A DNA stretch of 64,000 nucleotides from Pelagibacterium lentulum. GTDB taxonomy: Bacteria; Pseudomonadota; Alphaproteobacteria; Rhizobiales; Devosiaceae. The notes beneath the pieces were generated by a model. It was not told where the DNA came from and searched no databases. It was given only the letters and a program-made list of their open reading frames with translations. Location: contig NZ_RZMW01000042.1 in the NCBI RefSeq assembly GCF_003992625.1, forward strand, positions 117,341 to 181,340. Direction: 5' to 3'. Each line of letters begins with the position of its first letter. Within the stretch, counting starts at the first letter, position 1. A program made the position numbers and the translations under genes. Shown here in pieces: positions 45,391 through 55,025 of this stretch.

Positions 45391-46792
45391 CACCACCGCT
45401 GATCCGGTGCTCCTCGCGTGTCGCCGGATCAGCATTTGCTCTCTCGCGCACACCATAGGCATAGTCGAAATTAAGACTACTGTGGCGCCCAAGCATAATA
45501 TCGGAGCCGATACCGGCGGTCAGTCGGGTCTCACCCCAATTGCCATCCATATCGTACTGCCAGCCCGCGGCCGTGCTTGCCCGCAGAGCGAGCCATGAAT
45601 TGACCCTATAGCTGCCCTCAAGCGTCAAATCGTAGTCCAATCTGGCCGCATTACCACCTCCGCCTGCCCCGATGGCGCTATCGAAAGCGAGGCGCAATTG
45701 CGTCGTGCCATTGGGACGCCAGCCAAGCGCCGCTCCGTAGAGAATGGAATGAGCCGTCTCAAGCGTATCCACGTCAAAAACGCGCCAGCCATAGCCAAGC
45801 GAGGCTTCGGTGGTTACGACATCGTTCCAGTTGCCACTTATCCCGCCGCGCAATCGAGGGAGCCAGCTATCCTGTTTTACGCCAAGACCGGGCGCAGCGG
45901 TATCGAATGCCTCCCGCGCCACATCGGCTTGCCCAAAGATCGAAATGATTGGAGAAATCTCTTGTGATAGCCGCAAACCGGCCGAAACGCGCGTGCTGCT
46001 ATCCGCGCTGTTGTCGATGACACTGCCATCATTGAGCAATGTTTCGTCCTTGTATGAACGCGCTAGACCGGTCGAAAAGGTCGCCACCGCGCGGCCAAAC
46101 TGGTGGGAGGCACGCGTGTTGACCTCACCTGCAAATTCCAGCGGCGCGGTCATCGCACCGCTTGGCGCAAAATCGAGACCGCGCGGATCGTTCTGACGTA
46201 TTGCAAGAGCACCCTCGGCCGAAAGGCCGGTAAAGGAATCGAGCCTGTGCGCCACATCGAACGACATGCGCGCCTCTTCGATTCGCGCGTCGTTATCCCC
46301 CGGCGCCACCACCGACACTTCGCTATTGATCCCCACCTGCGTCCGCGACCCCTCATAGATCCAAGAGGCGCGCGGCGTGGCAATCAGATCGAAGCGCTCA
46401 TTGTCCTCGCTTATGACGAAACGCCCCCTCAGGCTTACTCCATAGCGAAATTGCCACGGCGAGTGCGAAACGGGCGGAGGCTGATATTCCGGCGCAGGCT
46501 GGATCGGCTCATAGGCAACGGGTACTGCCACGTCGGCTCCCGCAGGTTCAGGTGCGGCCACAGGTGCCGGGGCAGCGTGAGTCCTTAGAGGCTGTTCGAG
46601 CGCCCGCGCCTGGATTTCAGGATGGCACAACATGGGCCGCTCACAAAACGGTCCGTATGAACCGCGCAGCAGATCGGGGTTGTTCGTGCGCGATCCATCC
46701 CCTTGTGCATAAGCGCCAAAGGCAAAACCGATCACCAGCGCAGCGACCACCGCGATCAGCAGCGTCTGTATCTGGTTGGTCTGCGCATTCAA
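45374..46792 (-). CDS. Outer-membrane beta-barrel protein
   Basis: A 472-residue exported protein. It starts with a signal ([19 protein letters not shown]), then a Pro/Ala-rich linker with two cysteines (FCERPMLCH). About 350 residues of alternating hydrophobic/polar strands follow (e.g. [40 protein letters not shown]), and it ends with an aromatic residue (ISGGVTLQY), as outer-membrane barrels do. It resembles the outer membrane beta-barrel BBP2-type group. The start is TTG 46792 with GGAG 9 nt upstream; the nearby ATG is out of frame. Function unknown; possibly polysaccharide-related, next to galU. Confidence 0.8.
   Translation of the reverse strand: MNAQTNQIQTLLIAVVAALVIGFAFGAYAQGDGSRTNNPDLLRGSYGPFCERPMLCHPEIQARALEQPLRTHAAPAPVAAPEPAGADVAVPVAYEPIQPAPEYQPPPVSHSPWQFRYGVSLRGRFVISEDNERFDLIATPRASWIYEGSRTQVGINSEVSVVAPGDNDARIEEARMSFDVAHRLDSFTGLSAEGALAIRQNDPRGLDFAPSGAMTAPLEFAGEVNTRASHQFGRAVATFSTGLARSYKDETLLNDGSVIDNSADSSTRVSAGLRLSQEISPIISIFGQADVAREAFDTAAPGLGVKQDSWLPRLRGGISGNWNDVVTTEASLGYGWRVFDVDTLETAHSILYGAALGWRPNGTTQLRLAFDSAIGAGGGGNAARLDYDLTLEGSYRVNSWLALRASTAAGWQYDMDGNWGETRLTAGIGSDIMLGRHSSLNFDYAYGVRERANADPATREEHRISGGVTLQY
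45398..45433 (+). terminator. galU terminator-like stem inside the convergent barrel gene
   Basis: GCTGATCCGG (45398-45407) and CCGGATCAGC (45424-45433): a perfect 10-bp stem with a 16-nt loop, followed by ATTTGC. It lies 7 bp after the galU stop but is built from codons of the C-terminus of the opposite gene. Confidence 0.6.
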
Positions 46793-46845
46793 GGTAAGGC
46801 ACTCCGATAGCGCGGCACGCGCGCGCCCACGATTTCAACTTATGG

Positions 46846-46922
46846 TTAAAAAAGCCTTATCAAAAAAGGTCCTCAGCACCCTTTGTCGCAAATTGAGATG
46901 CTCGCGATTAAGAGGTGATTAG
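46846..46922 (+). promoter_or_regulatory. Two degenerate CtrA-like boxes upstream of the motA-like gene
   Basis: TTAA-N7-TTAT (46846-46860) and TTAA-N7-TTAG (46908-46922), each 7 of 8 bases of the CtrA consensus with exact spacing, lie 68-144 bp before the stator operon. The evidence is suggestive only. Confidence 0.3.
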
Positions 46923-46989
46923 ACTCTCTCCCCCTATAGTCCCCCTCAATGAGTATTGCGTACGCGCAGAACGCGCGAGGAGTATCGGC

Positions 46990-47775
46990 ATGGATTTGGC
47001 CACAATTATCGGCATCGTCTTCGGGGCAGCGGTTATCGCCTTTGCCATCTTCATGGGGGGCTCATTCGCTGCCTTTGTGGACGCTCCGGCGATCCTCATC
47101 GTTCTGGGAGGCGGCTTTGCCGCAACCCTGATCCGCTTTCCGCTCTCAGGTGTCGCAAAAGCGGTCGTAACCGGCGGACGCGAAGCCTTCACGCACAAGA
47201 AAGTCGAGCCGCGCGAACTGATCGAAAAGATTGCGCAAATGGGCGACGTCGTACGCAAGCAAGGTCCGCTCGGGCTCGAAGGTGTCGATTTTGACGAGCC
47301 GAGCCTGCGCAAGGGCGCTCAATATATCGCCGATGGCTACGATGCTGCCTTCATCCGCGAATCGATGGAACTCGAGCGTGACCGCTATCTGGCGCGTCTT
47401 TCCGAGGGCCAGCGTGTTTTCAAATCCCTTGGCGATGCGGCACCGGCATTCGGCATGATCGGAACCATCGTCGGCCTGGTCCAGATGCTGGGCAATATGG
47501 ATGACCCGTCCGCCATCGGCCCGGCCATGGCGGTTGCGCTTTTGACCACCCTCTACGGCGCTGTGCTGGCCAATCTGGTCTGCTTGCCCATTTCCGACAA
47601 GCTGATTGCCAAGCTGGACGTTGAGGAAGTCAACCAGACCCTCATCATCGACGGCGTCATGTCCATTCGCGATGGCAAGAGCCCGACCCTGATCCGCGAA
47701 ATGCTCGTTGCCTATCTGCCCGAACACCAGCGCGACGGCGAAGTCGGCGCACAAGCTCAGCTCAAGGCAGCCTGA
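46990..47775 (+). CDS. MotA/PomA-type stator channel subunit
   Basis: Membrane subunit of a flagellar-type ion channel, 261 residues. It starts MDLATIIGIVFGAAVIAFAI, which is PomA-like, and has four hydrophobic segments. The cytoplasmic loop holds the conserved charged residues (REAFTHKKVEPRELIEKIAQ, MELERDRYLARLSEGQRVFKSLGDAAPAFGMIGTIVGL) followed by TTLYGAVLANLVCLPISDKL. GAGGAG precedes ATG 46990. The MotB partner follows after 2 bp. No flagellar gene is near, so this is an orphan or second stator set. Ion choice (H+ or Na+) cannot be told. Confidence 0.88.
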   Translation: MDLATIIGIVFGAAVIAFAIFMGGSFAAFVDAPAILIVLGGGFAATLIRFPLSGVAKAVVTGGREAFTHKKVEPRELIEKIAQMGDVVRKQGPLGLEGVDFDEPSLRKGAQYIADGYDAAFIRESMELERDRYLARLSEGQRVFKSLGDAAPAFGMIGTIVGLVQMLGNMDDPSAIGPAMAVALLTTLYGAVLANLVCLPISDKLIAKLDVEEVNQTLIIDGVMSIRDGKSPTLIREMLVAYLPEHQRDGEVGAQAQLKAA

Positions 47776-47777
47776 TC

Positions 47778-48647
47778 ATGGCAGCGGCAGTCGCAGGAAA
47801 GAAAAAAAACCGACGGCAAGCCTTCGTCCCTGAATGGCTTGTGACCTTTGCCGACCTCATGTCGATCCTCGTGGTCTTTTTCGTCCTGATCATTTCCTTT
47901 TCGATTCAGGACGAGCGCAAACTGCAGGTGGTTGCGGGCTCCATGCGCGACGCATTCGGCGTCGTGCAGACCTTCTCCAATTCCGCAGTCATGGAACGTG
48001 ACGGCAATCCCGAGCGCCAGTTCCAGCGCATGCTGACCCATGAAATCAACCCGGCCGAAAGTCAGTTTGCAACCGAAGACCATGATCGTTTTTCCAATCA
48101 GGGACCGCGCGCCAACACGTTTGACGATGAGCGCAACGACATTGAAACGCCCAAGCTGTTTTCGCTGGCGGCTGCCAGCGTTCAGCAGGCATGGCGCGAA
48201 AATCCCGACATAACGACCATCGCGGACCAGTTGATCGTCGAGGAGACCGAGGAAGGTCTCGATATCCTCATTGTCGATCAGGAGGGCCGCCCGATGTTCC
48301 CAGAAGGGTCCAAATATCCTTATGAGGCGACCCGCGCGGCTATCGCGGCCATCGCACCCGTGATCCAGCGCCTACCCAATCAGATTCAGGTTTCCGGCCA
48401 CACCGCAGCAGGCAATCACTATTCCGACCCGCGCTATGGCGCTTGGGAGCTGTCCTTTGACCGTGCCAATGCTGCCCGGCAGATTCTTGAGGAATTTGGG
48501 CTGTCTTCGGGCCGGATCAAGGCGGTTGTCGGCCGGGCCGAAACCGAACCCTATTTCGCCAATGACCCGTATCTGTCGGCAAACCAGCGGGTCAAGATAA
48601 CGATCCTCAACGAGGAACCGCCGGTCCCCATTACCTGGGAACCATAG
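47778..48647 (+). CDS. MotB/PomB-type stator subunit with OmpA domain
   Basis: Partner of the preceding MotA-like subunit, 289 residues. Its single membrane helix carries the ion-binding aspartate D26 (WLVTFADLMSILVVFFVLIIS). The C-terminal OmpA-like peptidoglycan-binding domain has QIQVSGHTAAGNHYSDPRYGAWELSFDRANAARQIL and ends with a standard YLSANQRVKITIL. Both functional parts are intact, so the stator should be active. The middle region (75-150) is acidic and not recognised. Confidence 0.88.
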   Translation: MAAAVAGKKKNRRQAFVPEWLVTFADLMSILVVFFVLIISFSIQDERKLQVVAGSMRDAFGVVQTFSNSAVMERDGNPERQFQRMLTHEINPAESQFATEDHDRFSNQGPRANTFDDERNDIETPKLFSLAAASVQQAWRENPDITTIADQLIVEETEEGLDILIVDQEGRPMFPEGSKYPYEATRAAIAAIAPVIQRLPNQIQVSGHTAAGNHYSDPRYGAWELSFDRANAARQILEEFGLSSGRIKAVVGRAETEPYFANDPYLSANQRVKITILNEEPPVPITWEP

Positions 48648-48760
48648 GGATCTATCGGGTTGACCGGGGCGCCTACGTACATCGTCCGGGATCCGCGCTT
48701 ACCCTTGGTTAGCCTTTTGCGATCAGCCTCAGGGCCGAAGACAGATTCGGAGAAACGGGC

Positions 48761-49354
48761 GTGAACAAGGTCAATCCAGCGCGCAGGAATGGCGGCCAGA
48801 CATTTGGGCGGCGCAGGGCCAATCCCGCATTGCGCCCGGTTCGGCATCGGCGCCGGTCCGGGTCATTGATCGAAATTGCTCTGGGGCTGCTGATTGTCGT
48901 CCTGCTGGCCTATATCGCGCAGGCGCGCGGCCTTGTCGATCTGTCCAGTCTCATCCAGCCGCGTCCGGCAACCACCGCGACAACACCGCTGGCACAAGGC
49001 ACCACCATCTTCCGGAGCTTTGTCTTGTGCCCCCGTTCCGGCGGCACCTGCGTCATCGATGGCGATACGATCCGCATTGACGGCCAATCGATCCGCATCG
49101 CCGATATCGATACGCCCGAAATCCGATCCCATCAGTGCGCGGAAGAACTGGCGCTGGGCCAAAGGGCGACCGACCGGATGCTCGAACTGGTCAATGCAGG
49201 CCCATTCACGCTCGAGATGTGGGACCATCGCGATGAGGATCGCTATGGCCGCAAACTGCGCGTTCTCAAGCGTGATGGTCAGTCGCTCGGCATGATTCTG
49301 GTTGCCGAAGGTCTCGCCCGTCCCTGGGGCGGCGCCCGCCAACCCTGGTGCTGA
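48761..49354 (+). CDS. Membrane-anchored thermonuclease-type nuclease (SNase)
   Basis: A 197-residue protein with a basic N-terminus, one membrane helix (about 36-52, LIEIALGLLIVVLLAYIA) and a staphylococcal-nuclease domain. The catalytic set is visible: GDTIRI (Asp), RIADIDTPEI (Arg, Asp, Glu) and DRYGRKLRVL (Arg). The domain would face the periplasm, where it may degrade DNA or RNA for nutrients. GTG 48761 has GGAGA upstream. It is not overlapped by the stator genes. Confidence 0.88.
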   Translation: MNKVNPARRNGGQTFGRRRANPALRPVRHRRRSGSLIEIALGLLIVVLLAYIAQARGLVDLSSLIQPRPATTATTPLAQGTTIFRSFVLCPRSGGTCVIDGDTIRIDGQSIRIADIDTPEIRSHQCAEELALGQRATDRMLELVNAGPFTLEMWDHRDEDRYGRKLRVLKRDGQSLGMILVAEGLARPWGGARQPWC

Positions 49355-49365
49355 TACGGCGAGGA

Positions 49366-49773
49366 TCAGGCAGCTTCATGCCCCTCAGTCTTGCCGGACA
49401 ACCCGTCGATGATTGGGCATTCGGGCCTGGCGTCGCCATGACAGTTCTCGACCAGATGCCCGAGCACGCCGCGCAACTCGGTCAATTCCGCGATCTTTCG
49501 GTCGATCTCACCGAGCTTTTCTGTCGCGATTGCCTTTACATCCGCACTGGCGCGACTGCGATCGGCATAAAGCGAGAGCAATTGCCGACACTCTTCGACC
49601 GAAAAGCCAAGACTTCTCGCGCGCTGCACAAACCGCAATCGGTGAACATCCTCTTGTGAATAGTCACGATAGCCGTTTGCGGCGCGATCGGCCTTGAGAA
49701 GGCCTATATCCTCATAATAGCGAATGGTCTTGGGCGGCAGGCCCGATCGCTCGGCGGCGGCTCCGATATTCAT
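49366..49773 (-). CDS. cueR: Copper-responsive MerR regulator CueR
   Basis: Cu(I)/Ag(I)-sensing activator, 135 residues. The HTH is MNIGAAAERSGLPPKTIRYYEDIGLL. The metal loop has C111 and C119 in ENCHGDARPECPII, matching E. coli C112/C120, and S76 in SADVK corresponds to the Ser that marks monovalent-metal sensors. GGAGA stands before ATG 49773. It is divergent from copA, whose promoter contains its operator. Confidence 0.93.
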   Translation of the reverse strand: MNIGAAAERSGLPPKTIRYYEDIGLLKADRAANGYRDYSQEDVHRLRFVQRARSLGFSVEECRQLLSLYADRSRASADVKAIATEKLGEIDRKIAELTELRGVLGHLVENCHGDARPECPIIDGLSGKTEGHEAA

Positions 49774-49913
49774 GGCGACATCTCCAAATCTGTTGTTCCC
49801 AATATAAGATTCCAGCAACTGGAAGCTCAAGGGGCAACCGATGACGGCCAGACTGGCCGCGCGATGCCCAAAGAACAAGCGTTCGGCTTTCTTAGGAATT
49901 TCGTTCAACCCGC

Positions 49914-49944
49914 TTGACCTTCCATTGACAGGAAGGTCCACAAA
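49914..49944 (+). promoter_or_regulatory. CueR operator/promoter of copA
   Basis: -35 TTGACC (49914-49919), 19-nt spacer, -10 CACAAA (49939-49944). Inside is the dyad ACCTTCC (49917-49923) - ATTGACA - GGAAGGT (49931-49937), matching the E. coli copA CueR site, with the overlong 19-bp spacer typical of MerR activators. It lies 31 nt before copA. Confidence 0.9.
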
Positions 49945-49975
49945 GGCACCATTGGGCTTCCAGCAGGATTAGAAA

Positions 49976-52504
49976 ATGACGACCCGCGCAACGATTCATA
50001 CCGAAATCGAACCGAACACGTCTCACTCACAGCCGAAAATTACACTTCCCGTGCTGGGTATGAGTTGTGCCTCATGCGTTGGCCGCGTCGAAAAGGCGCT
50101 GGCGCGGGTGGACGGTGTAAAGAATGCAAATGTCAATCTGGCGACGGAGCGCGCCGAAATCACCCTGGAAAAGCCCATCGACACGGCCTCGCTGGTGCTG
50201 GCGATTGAGGATGCAGGCTATGAGGTTCCTGCCCACAAGCTGGAACTGGCCATCGATGGTATGACCTGCGCGTCCTGTGTGGCGCGGGTGGAAAAAGCAT
50301 TGCTGACAGTGCCGGGCGTAAACGCTGCTTCGGTTAATCTCGCCTCCGAGCGCGCATCGGTGTCGGCGGGCGCCGCGGTCACTGAAGCCGGTCTCGTGGC
50401 GGCGATAGCATCCGCGGGCTACCAGGCTCAGGTCGTGCGCGGCACCGGGGATGACGAAGCTCACGCGATCCGCAAACAGGTCGAACAGAACGCGTTGGCC
50501 CGTTACGTTGCCATCGCCGCCATCCTGACATTTCCCGTCTTTGTGCTGGAGATGGGTTCGCACCTTGTTCCTGCCATCCACCATTTCGTCATGACCACCA
50601 TCGGTATGCGCGAGAGCTGGTATCTTCAATTTGCGCTGACGACAGTGGTGCTGTTCTGGCCGGGCCTGCGCTTTTACAGGATAGGTCTGCCGGCCCTTGC
50701 CAAAGGCGCGCCAGATATGAATTCGCTGGTCGCGGTCGGCACGCTCGCGGCATGGCTCTATTCGGTGGTTGCGAGCTTTGCCCCGCACTTGCTGCCAGTG
50801 GGAACCGTCAATGTCTATTTCGAGGCCGCCGCTGTTATCGTCACCCTGATCCTGCTTGGCCGTTATCTCGAGGCTCGCGCCAAGGGCCGGACCTCGGAAG
50901 CCATCAAGCACCTTGTCGGCCTTCAGCCCAAGACCGCGCGCGTGCATCGCGACGGTGAGATAGTTGAACTACCACTCTCCCAGATTGTAACCGGCGATCT
51001 CCTCGACCTGCGACCCGGTGAGCGCATCGCGGTCGACGGCGAAGTGGTCGACGGATCGTCCTTTGTCGATGAGTCCATGCTTACGGGCGAGCCGGTGCCG
51101 CTGGAAAAAGCGTCCGGCGCCGCCGTGGTGGGCGGTACGATCAACCAGACCGGCGCGCTGACCTTCCGTGCGACCGCCGTTGGCGCTGACACCATGCTGG
51201 CGCAGATCGTTCGCATGGTCGAGCAAGCGCAATGGTCCAAGCTTCCCATCCAGGCCCTGGTTGACCGGGTAACGCTGTGGTTCGTGCCCGCCGTCATGCT
51301 CGTGGCGGCGCTGACTTTCCTGGTCTGGGCAATCTTTGGACCGGATCCTGCGATCACCTTCGCACTGGTCAATGCCGTGGCGGTGCTGATCATCGCCTGC
51401 CCATGTGCCATGGGCCTTGCGACACCGACCTCGATCATGGTCGGCACCGGCAGGGGCGCCGAAATGGGCGTCCTGTTCCGCAAGGGCGAGGCGCTGCAGT
51501 CGCTAAAGGACGCCCGCGTCGTAGCGCTCGACAAGACGGGCACGCTGACCGAGGGCAAGCCTGCCCTGACCGACCTCGAAACAGCAGACGGATTTACCCG
51601 CGACGCGGTTCTGGCATTGGTCGCAGCGGTTGAAGCCAAGTCCGAACACCCCATCGCGCGCGCCATCGTTGAGGCCGCGCACGCAGAGAACCTGTCACTT
51701 CCCGAACTCGCGAACTTCGATAGCGTCACCGGCTATGGTGTACGGGCCGAGGCGGGAGGGCAACGGGTCGAGATCGGAGCGGATCGGTTCATGGCAAAGC
51801 TCGGTATCGACATTGCCCCGTTTGCCGCCACCGCTTCGCGTCTGGCAGAAGATGGAAAATCGCCGCTCTATGCCGCAATCGACGGCAAGCTCGCCGCCAT
51901 TGTCGCGGTTGCCGACCCGATCAAGCCGACCACGCCAGCGGCCATTTCTGCCCTCCATGATCTGGGACTCAAGGTCGCCATGATCACCGGCGACAACCGC
52001 CGCACCGCCGAGGCAATCGCACGGCGGCTGGGAATCGATCGGGTGGTGGCCGAAGTCCTGCCTGACGGCAAGGTGGCGGCCATCCGCGATTTGAAGACCG
52101 AATATGGCAAGCTCGCCTTTGTTGGCGACGGGATCAACGACGCACCCGCGCTTGCCGAAGCCGATGTGGGCATTGCAATCGGTACGGGCACCGATATTGC
52201 CATCGAGGCCGCTGATGTGGTGCTGATGTCGGGCAGCCTCAAGGGCGTGCCCAACGCAATCGCGCTCTCAAAGGCAACAATCCGCAACATTCGGCAGAAC
52301 CTGTTCTGGGCCTTTGCCTATAACACCGCGCTTATCCCGGTCGCTGCAGGTGTGCTCTATCCTGCCTTTGGGCTGCTGTTATCGCCCGTTCTGGCCGCAG
52401 GGGCTATGGCCATGTCGAGCGTCTTTGTGCTCGGCAATGCACTGAGGTTGAAGCGCTTCCGCATACCCATGAGCGATGATCGGCAAGCTCAGATTCAACT
52501 TTAG
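49976..52504 (+). CDS. copA: Cu(+)-exporting P1B-type ATPase
   Basis: Inner-membrane copper exporter, 842 residues. Two HMA domains carry CASC at 31-34 ([10 protein letters not shown]) and 98-101 ([10 protein letters not shown]). The membrane CPC site is [15 protein letters not shown], the phosphorylation motif [11 protein letters not shown], the ATP-binding SEHPIARAI (HP) and [20 protein letters not shown] precedes ATG 49976. It is controlled by CueR through the operator directly upstream. Confidence 0.97.
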   Translation: MTTRATIHTEIEPNTSHSQPKITLPVLGMSCASCVGRVEKALARVDGVKNANVNLATERAEITLEKPIDTASLVLAIEDAGYEVPAHKLELAIDGMTCASCVARVEKALLTVPGVNAASVNLASERASVSAGAAVTEAGLVAAIASAGYQAQVVRGTGDDEAHAIRKQVEQNALARYVAIAAILTFPVFVLEMGSHLVPAIHHFVMTTIGMRESWYLQFALTTVVLFWPGLRFYRIGLPALAKGAPDMNSLVAVGTLAAWLYSVVASFAPHLLPVGTVNVYFEAAAVIVTLILLGRYLEARAKGRTSEAIKHLVGLQPKTARVHRDGEIVELPLSQIVTGDLLDLRPGERIAVDGEVVDGSSFVDESMLTGEPVPLEKASGAAVVGGTINQTGALTFRATAVGADTMLAQIVRMVEQAQWSKLPIQALVDRVTLWFVPAVMLVAALTFLVWAIFGPDPAITFALVNAVAVLIIACPCAMGLATPTSIMVGTGRGAEMGVLFRKGEALQSLKDARVVALDKTGTLTEGKPALTDLETADGFTRDAVLALVAAVEAKSEHPIARAIVEAAHAENLSLPELANFDSVTGYGVRAEAGGQRVEIGADRFMAKLGIDIAPFAATASRLAEDGKSPLYAAIDGKLAAIVAVADPIKPTTPAAISALHDLGLKVAMITGDNRRTAEAIARRLGIDRVVAEVLPDGKVAAIRDLKTEYGKLAFVGDGINDAPALAEADVGIAIGTGTDIAIEAADVVLMSGSLKGVPNAIALSKATIRNIRQNLFWAFAYNTALIPVAAGVLYPAFGLLLSPVLAAGAMAMSSVFVLGNALRLKRFRIPMSDDRQAQIQL

Positions 52505-52579
52505 TCGCATATCGATCTTGGCGGCGGCGCTCAACCTGCTATAGAAGCGCCATCACGGCCAGATCACGAGGGGGATGCC

Positions 52580-53539
52580 ATGTTTGTTGTTTCAGGGGAA
52601 AGCCTGATCGATCTGGTTTCCAAACCTGATGTCAATGGCGGCGTTCTGGAGATGGGCGCGCATCCGGGCGGTTCGCCGTATAACTGCGCAATTGCGCTAT
52701 CCAAATTGGGCAACGATACCGGCTTTCTTTGCCCCATCTCCCAAGATACATTCGGCGATCTCCTGCTTGGGCCACTCAATGCGGCAGGGGTTCACCAACT
52801 CGTTGCCGGCCGCTCCCCCTGCAACACCACCCTTGCGGTTGTGACCCGCAACGCAAAAGGGCTTCCCGCCTACGCCTTTTATCGGCAGGGCACAGCAGAG
52901 CGCGATATTTCCCGCGACAAGCTGGAAAAAGCTCTCCCCCCGGCAATCGATCTGTTCCAGATCGGTGGGTTTCTGCCCATCGAACCCGGCGACGCTGAAA
53001 TCTGGCTCGATGTGGTCCGCAAAGTCGCTACAAGCGGCGCGGTGCTCTCCATTGATCCCAATGTGCGTCCCAGCCTGATTTCAGACTTTGACGGCTATAA
53101 GGACCGCCTCGGCCAGTTTCTCGATCTGGCTCATATCGTCAAGGTCTCCGACGAAGACCTCGCCGCGCTCGATGCCGGCAAGTCCCTTGAGGATCACGCA
53201 TCGGACCTGCTTGCCCGCCCCAATTGCGAATTGGTCGTTGTAACGAAAGGGGAAGAGGGTTCGCGCGCCTTCACCACCCGCGCCCAGGCCAGCGCGCCGA
53301 TATACAGCCCGCCGGTCTTTGGCGACACGGTCGGCGCTGGCGATAGTCTGATGGCTGGTCTTTTAACGGCCATTGCCGATCGCAACGCATTGGCGCCGGG
53401 CAAGATCGGGGCACTTGACGGCCTCGCGCTCACCGAAATCCTGCGGTTCGGCGCGGTCGTGGCCGGGCTCAATTGCGCCCATATCGGCTGTGTGCCCCCA
53501 ACCCGCGCCGAAGTCGAATCCATCTTGGCCCAGGGCTAA
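52580..53539 (+). CDS. PfkB family carbohydrate kinase (fructokinase-like)
   Basis: A 319-residue ribokinase-family sugar kinase. It starts MFVVSGESLIDLVSKPDVNG, has GGSPYNCAIALSKLGNDTGFLCPISQDTFG (PfkB signature 1), and FGDTVGAGDSLMAGLLTAI (signature 2, with the catalytic Asp). LSIDPNVRPSLI is also typical. Family members phosphorylate fructose, fructokinase-type sugars or nucleosides. GGGGGA stands before ATG 52580. The neighbours do not define the substrate. Confidence 0.85.
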   Translation: MFVVSGESLIDLVSKPDVNGGVLEMGAHPGGSPYNCAIALSKLGNDTGFLCPISQDTFGDLLLGPLNAAGVHQLVAGRSPCNTTLAVVTRNAKGLPAYAFYRQGTAERDISRDKLEKALPPAIDLFQIGGFLPIEPGDAEIWLDVVRKVATSGAVLSIDPNVRPSLISDFDGYKDRLGQFLDLAHIVKVSDEDLAALDAGKSLEDHASDLLARPNCELVVVTKGEEGSRAFTTRAQASAPIYSPPVFGDTVGAGDSLMAGLLTAIADRNALAPGKIGALDGLALTEILRFGAVVAGLNCAHIGCVPPTRAEVESILAQG

Positions 53540-53633
53540 TCGCCAAACCTTTCTCACAAGATGGCGAGCAGGTTGTCTGGCAGCAATGCCTTTGCTCTTA
53601 TGCTGGCAGTCGGCAATGAGGGGATCGCAGACC

Positions 53634-54503
53634 ATGCCAAGAAAACGATTGATTGCGCTTGGGCTTATCGTTCTGGCGGGCCTTGTAACGACCGCTTTCA
53701 TGCTGCGCCCGGTAAACGGACCCGTCCGGCAGCTTGATCTTGCAAGCGCCAATCCGGCCCATGGCGACTATCTCATAAGGCTTGGCGGCTGCGTCGCGTG
53801 TCATACCGATACGCGCAATGATGGTGCATTTCTCAGCGGCGGCGCACCGCTCGAATCCCCGTTCGGCACTTTCGTCGCCCCCAATATCACCTCCGATCCG
53901 GTTCACGGCATCGGCGGCTGGACCCTTGAGCAATTTGCCGCGGCCATGAGCGAAGGGATTGCCCCGGACGGCAGCCATTACTATCCCGCCTTCCCCTATG
54001 CCAATTACACACTGATGAGCGATGCCGACATTGCCGATCTCTATGCGGCGCTACAGCTTGTACCTCCGGTTGCCGCATCGGCTGCCGACCATCAGATCGG
54101 TTTTCCCTTCAATATGCGCTTTGGTCTTGCTGCCTGGAAAAACCTGTTTTTCGCTCCCGCTCGGTTCGAGCCGGACCCAAACCGTTCCGGCCTTTGGAAC
54201 CGCGGCGCCTATATCGTCAACGGTCCGGGCCATTGCGGCGCCTGCCACACCCCGCGAAACTTTATCGGGGGCCAGACCGCCGAACCGCTCTCGGGCGGCG
54301 ACGCGCCAGCGATCACCGCCGAGGCGCTGACCGTCCTGGGCTATGACCGTGAATGGCTCGAGGAGGTTCTTGAAGGCGGCGTCACCCCCTCCTTCGATAT
54401 TCCCGGTGGCACCATGGCCGAAGTGATCTCGGAAAGCACAACTCACTGGACACAGGATGATATTGCCGCCGTGGCCACTTACATGCTCGACATCGAGGAT
54501 TGA
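53634..54503 (+). CDS. Diheme cytochrome c, membrane-anchored
   Basis: A 289-residue c-type cytochrome. After a hydrophobic anchor (residues 7-24) are two CxxCH sites: CVACH at 53-57 and CGACH at 201-205. Each is in a fold like the cytochrome subunits of membrane dehydrogenases (PYANYTLMSDADIADLYAAL). A third heme site, present in most such subunits, is absent. No partner dehydrogenase is adjacent. AGGGG stands about 10 nt before ATG 53634. cutA follows 5 bp later, so the two are co-transcribed. Confidence 0.88.
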   Translation: MPRKRLIALGLIVLAGLVTTAFMLRPVNGPVRQLDLASANPAHGDYLIRLGGCVACHTDTRNDGAFLSGGAPLESPFGTFVAPNITSDPVHGIGGWTLEQFAAAMSEGIAPDGSHYYPAFPYANYTLMSDADIADLYAALQLVPPVAASAADHQIGFPFNMRFGLAAWKNLFFAPARFEPDPNRSGLWNRGAYIVNGPGHCGACHTPRNFIGGQTAEPLSGGDAPAITAEALTVLGYDREWLEEVLEGGVTPSFDIPGGTMAEVISESTTHWTQDDIAAVATYMLDIED

Positions 54504-54508
54504 GATCG

Positions 54509-54847
54509 ATGAATAGCGACACCGAGCGCCCTGCCATTGTTCAGATCGCCTGCAAAGATCAGGCCGAAGCTGACGCCATCGCGCGCCATCTGATCGAGAC
54601 CCACCTCGCCGCCTGCATTCAGTCCCACGCCATCAAAAGCACCTATGCCTGGCAGGGCAAGATCGAACAGGGCGAAGAGATCATGCTGACGGTCAAGACC
54701 CGTACAGCGCTCTTTTCAGCACTCGAAGCAACGGTCGTTGCGCTGCATTCCTATGAGGTACCCGAAATCGTGATGATCGAGATCTCGGCAGGCCACGCGC
54801 CCTATCTCGACTGGCTTGCAACCCAAACCGCCAGCCGGACAAAATAA
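54509..54847 (+). CDS. cutA: Divalent-cation tolerance protein CutA
   Basis: A small trimeric protein of 112 residues. It has QIACKDQAEADAIARHLIETHLAACIQ, the metal-site region AWQGKIEQGEEIMLTVKT, and HSYEVPEIVMIEISAGHAPYLDWL, all family signatures. CutA relates to copper tolerance or signalling, but its role is still vague. ATG 54509 lies 5 bp after the cytochrome stop. The copA locus is 2 kb upstream, which may be chance. Confidence 0.93.
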   Translation: MNSDTERPAIVQIACKDQAEADAIARHLIETHLAACIQSHAIKSTYAWQGKIEQGEEIMLTVKTRTALFSALEATVVALHSYEVPEIVMIEISAGHAPYLDWLATQTASRTK

Positions 54848-54869
54848 TTGCCCGATTTGCGTTTTTTGT

Positions 54870-54889
54870 CAGGTCCGGGGGTGGACCTG
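54870..54889 (+). terminator. Stem-loop after cutA
   Basis: CAGGTCC (54870-54876), loop GGGGGT, GGACCTG (54883-54889): a perfect 7-bp stem 22 bp past cutA. No T-run follows directly, so termination is only likely. Confidence 0.45.
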
Positions 54890-54939
54890 AGCCAAACGCA
54901 CCCTATTCTTTAATAAGCGCTTTTTATACTCGTCTCTGG

Positions 54940-55001
54940 CGGCCGGTTCCGGCCGACCGCTTCATTGCCATTTTTACGATCCTATCCTGTGTCAATACAG
55001 G
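54940..55001 (+). promoter_or_regulatory. Leader hairpins before the antiporter gene
   Basis: CGGCCG-GTTC-CGGCCG (54940-54955) is a perfect tetraloop hairpin. CCTGT (54986-54990) pairs with ACAGG (54997-55001) and so covers part of the only ribosome-site-like sequence, AGGGG (54999-55003). This could control translation, but no known riboswitch class is recognised. Confidence 0.35.
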
Positions 55002-55025
55002 GGTAACAATTTCTGGGTGCCGCCA

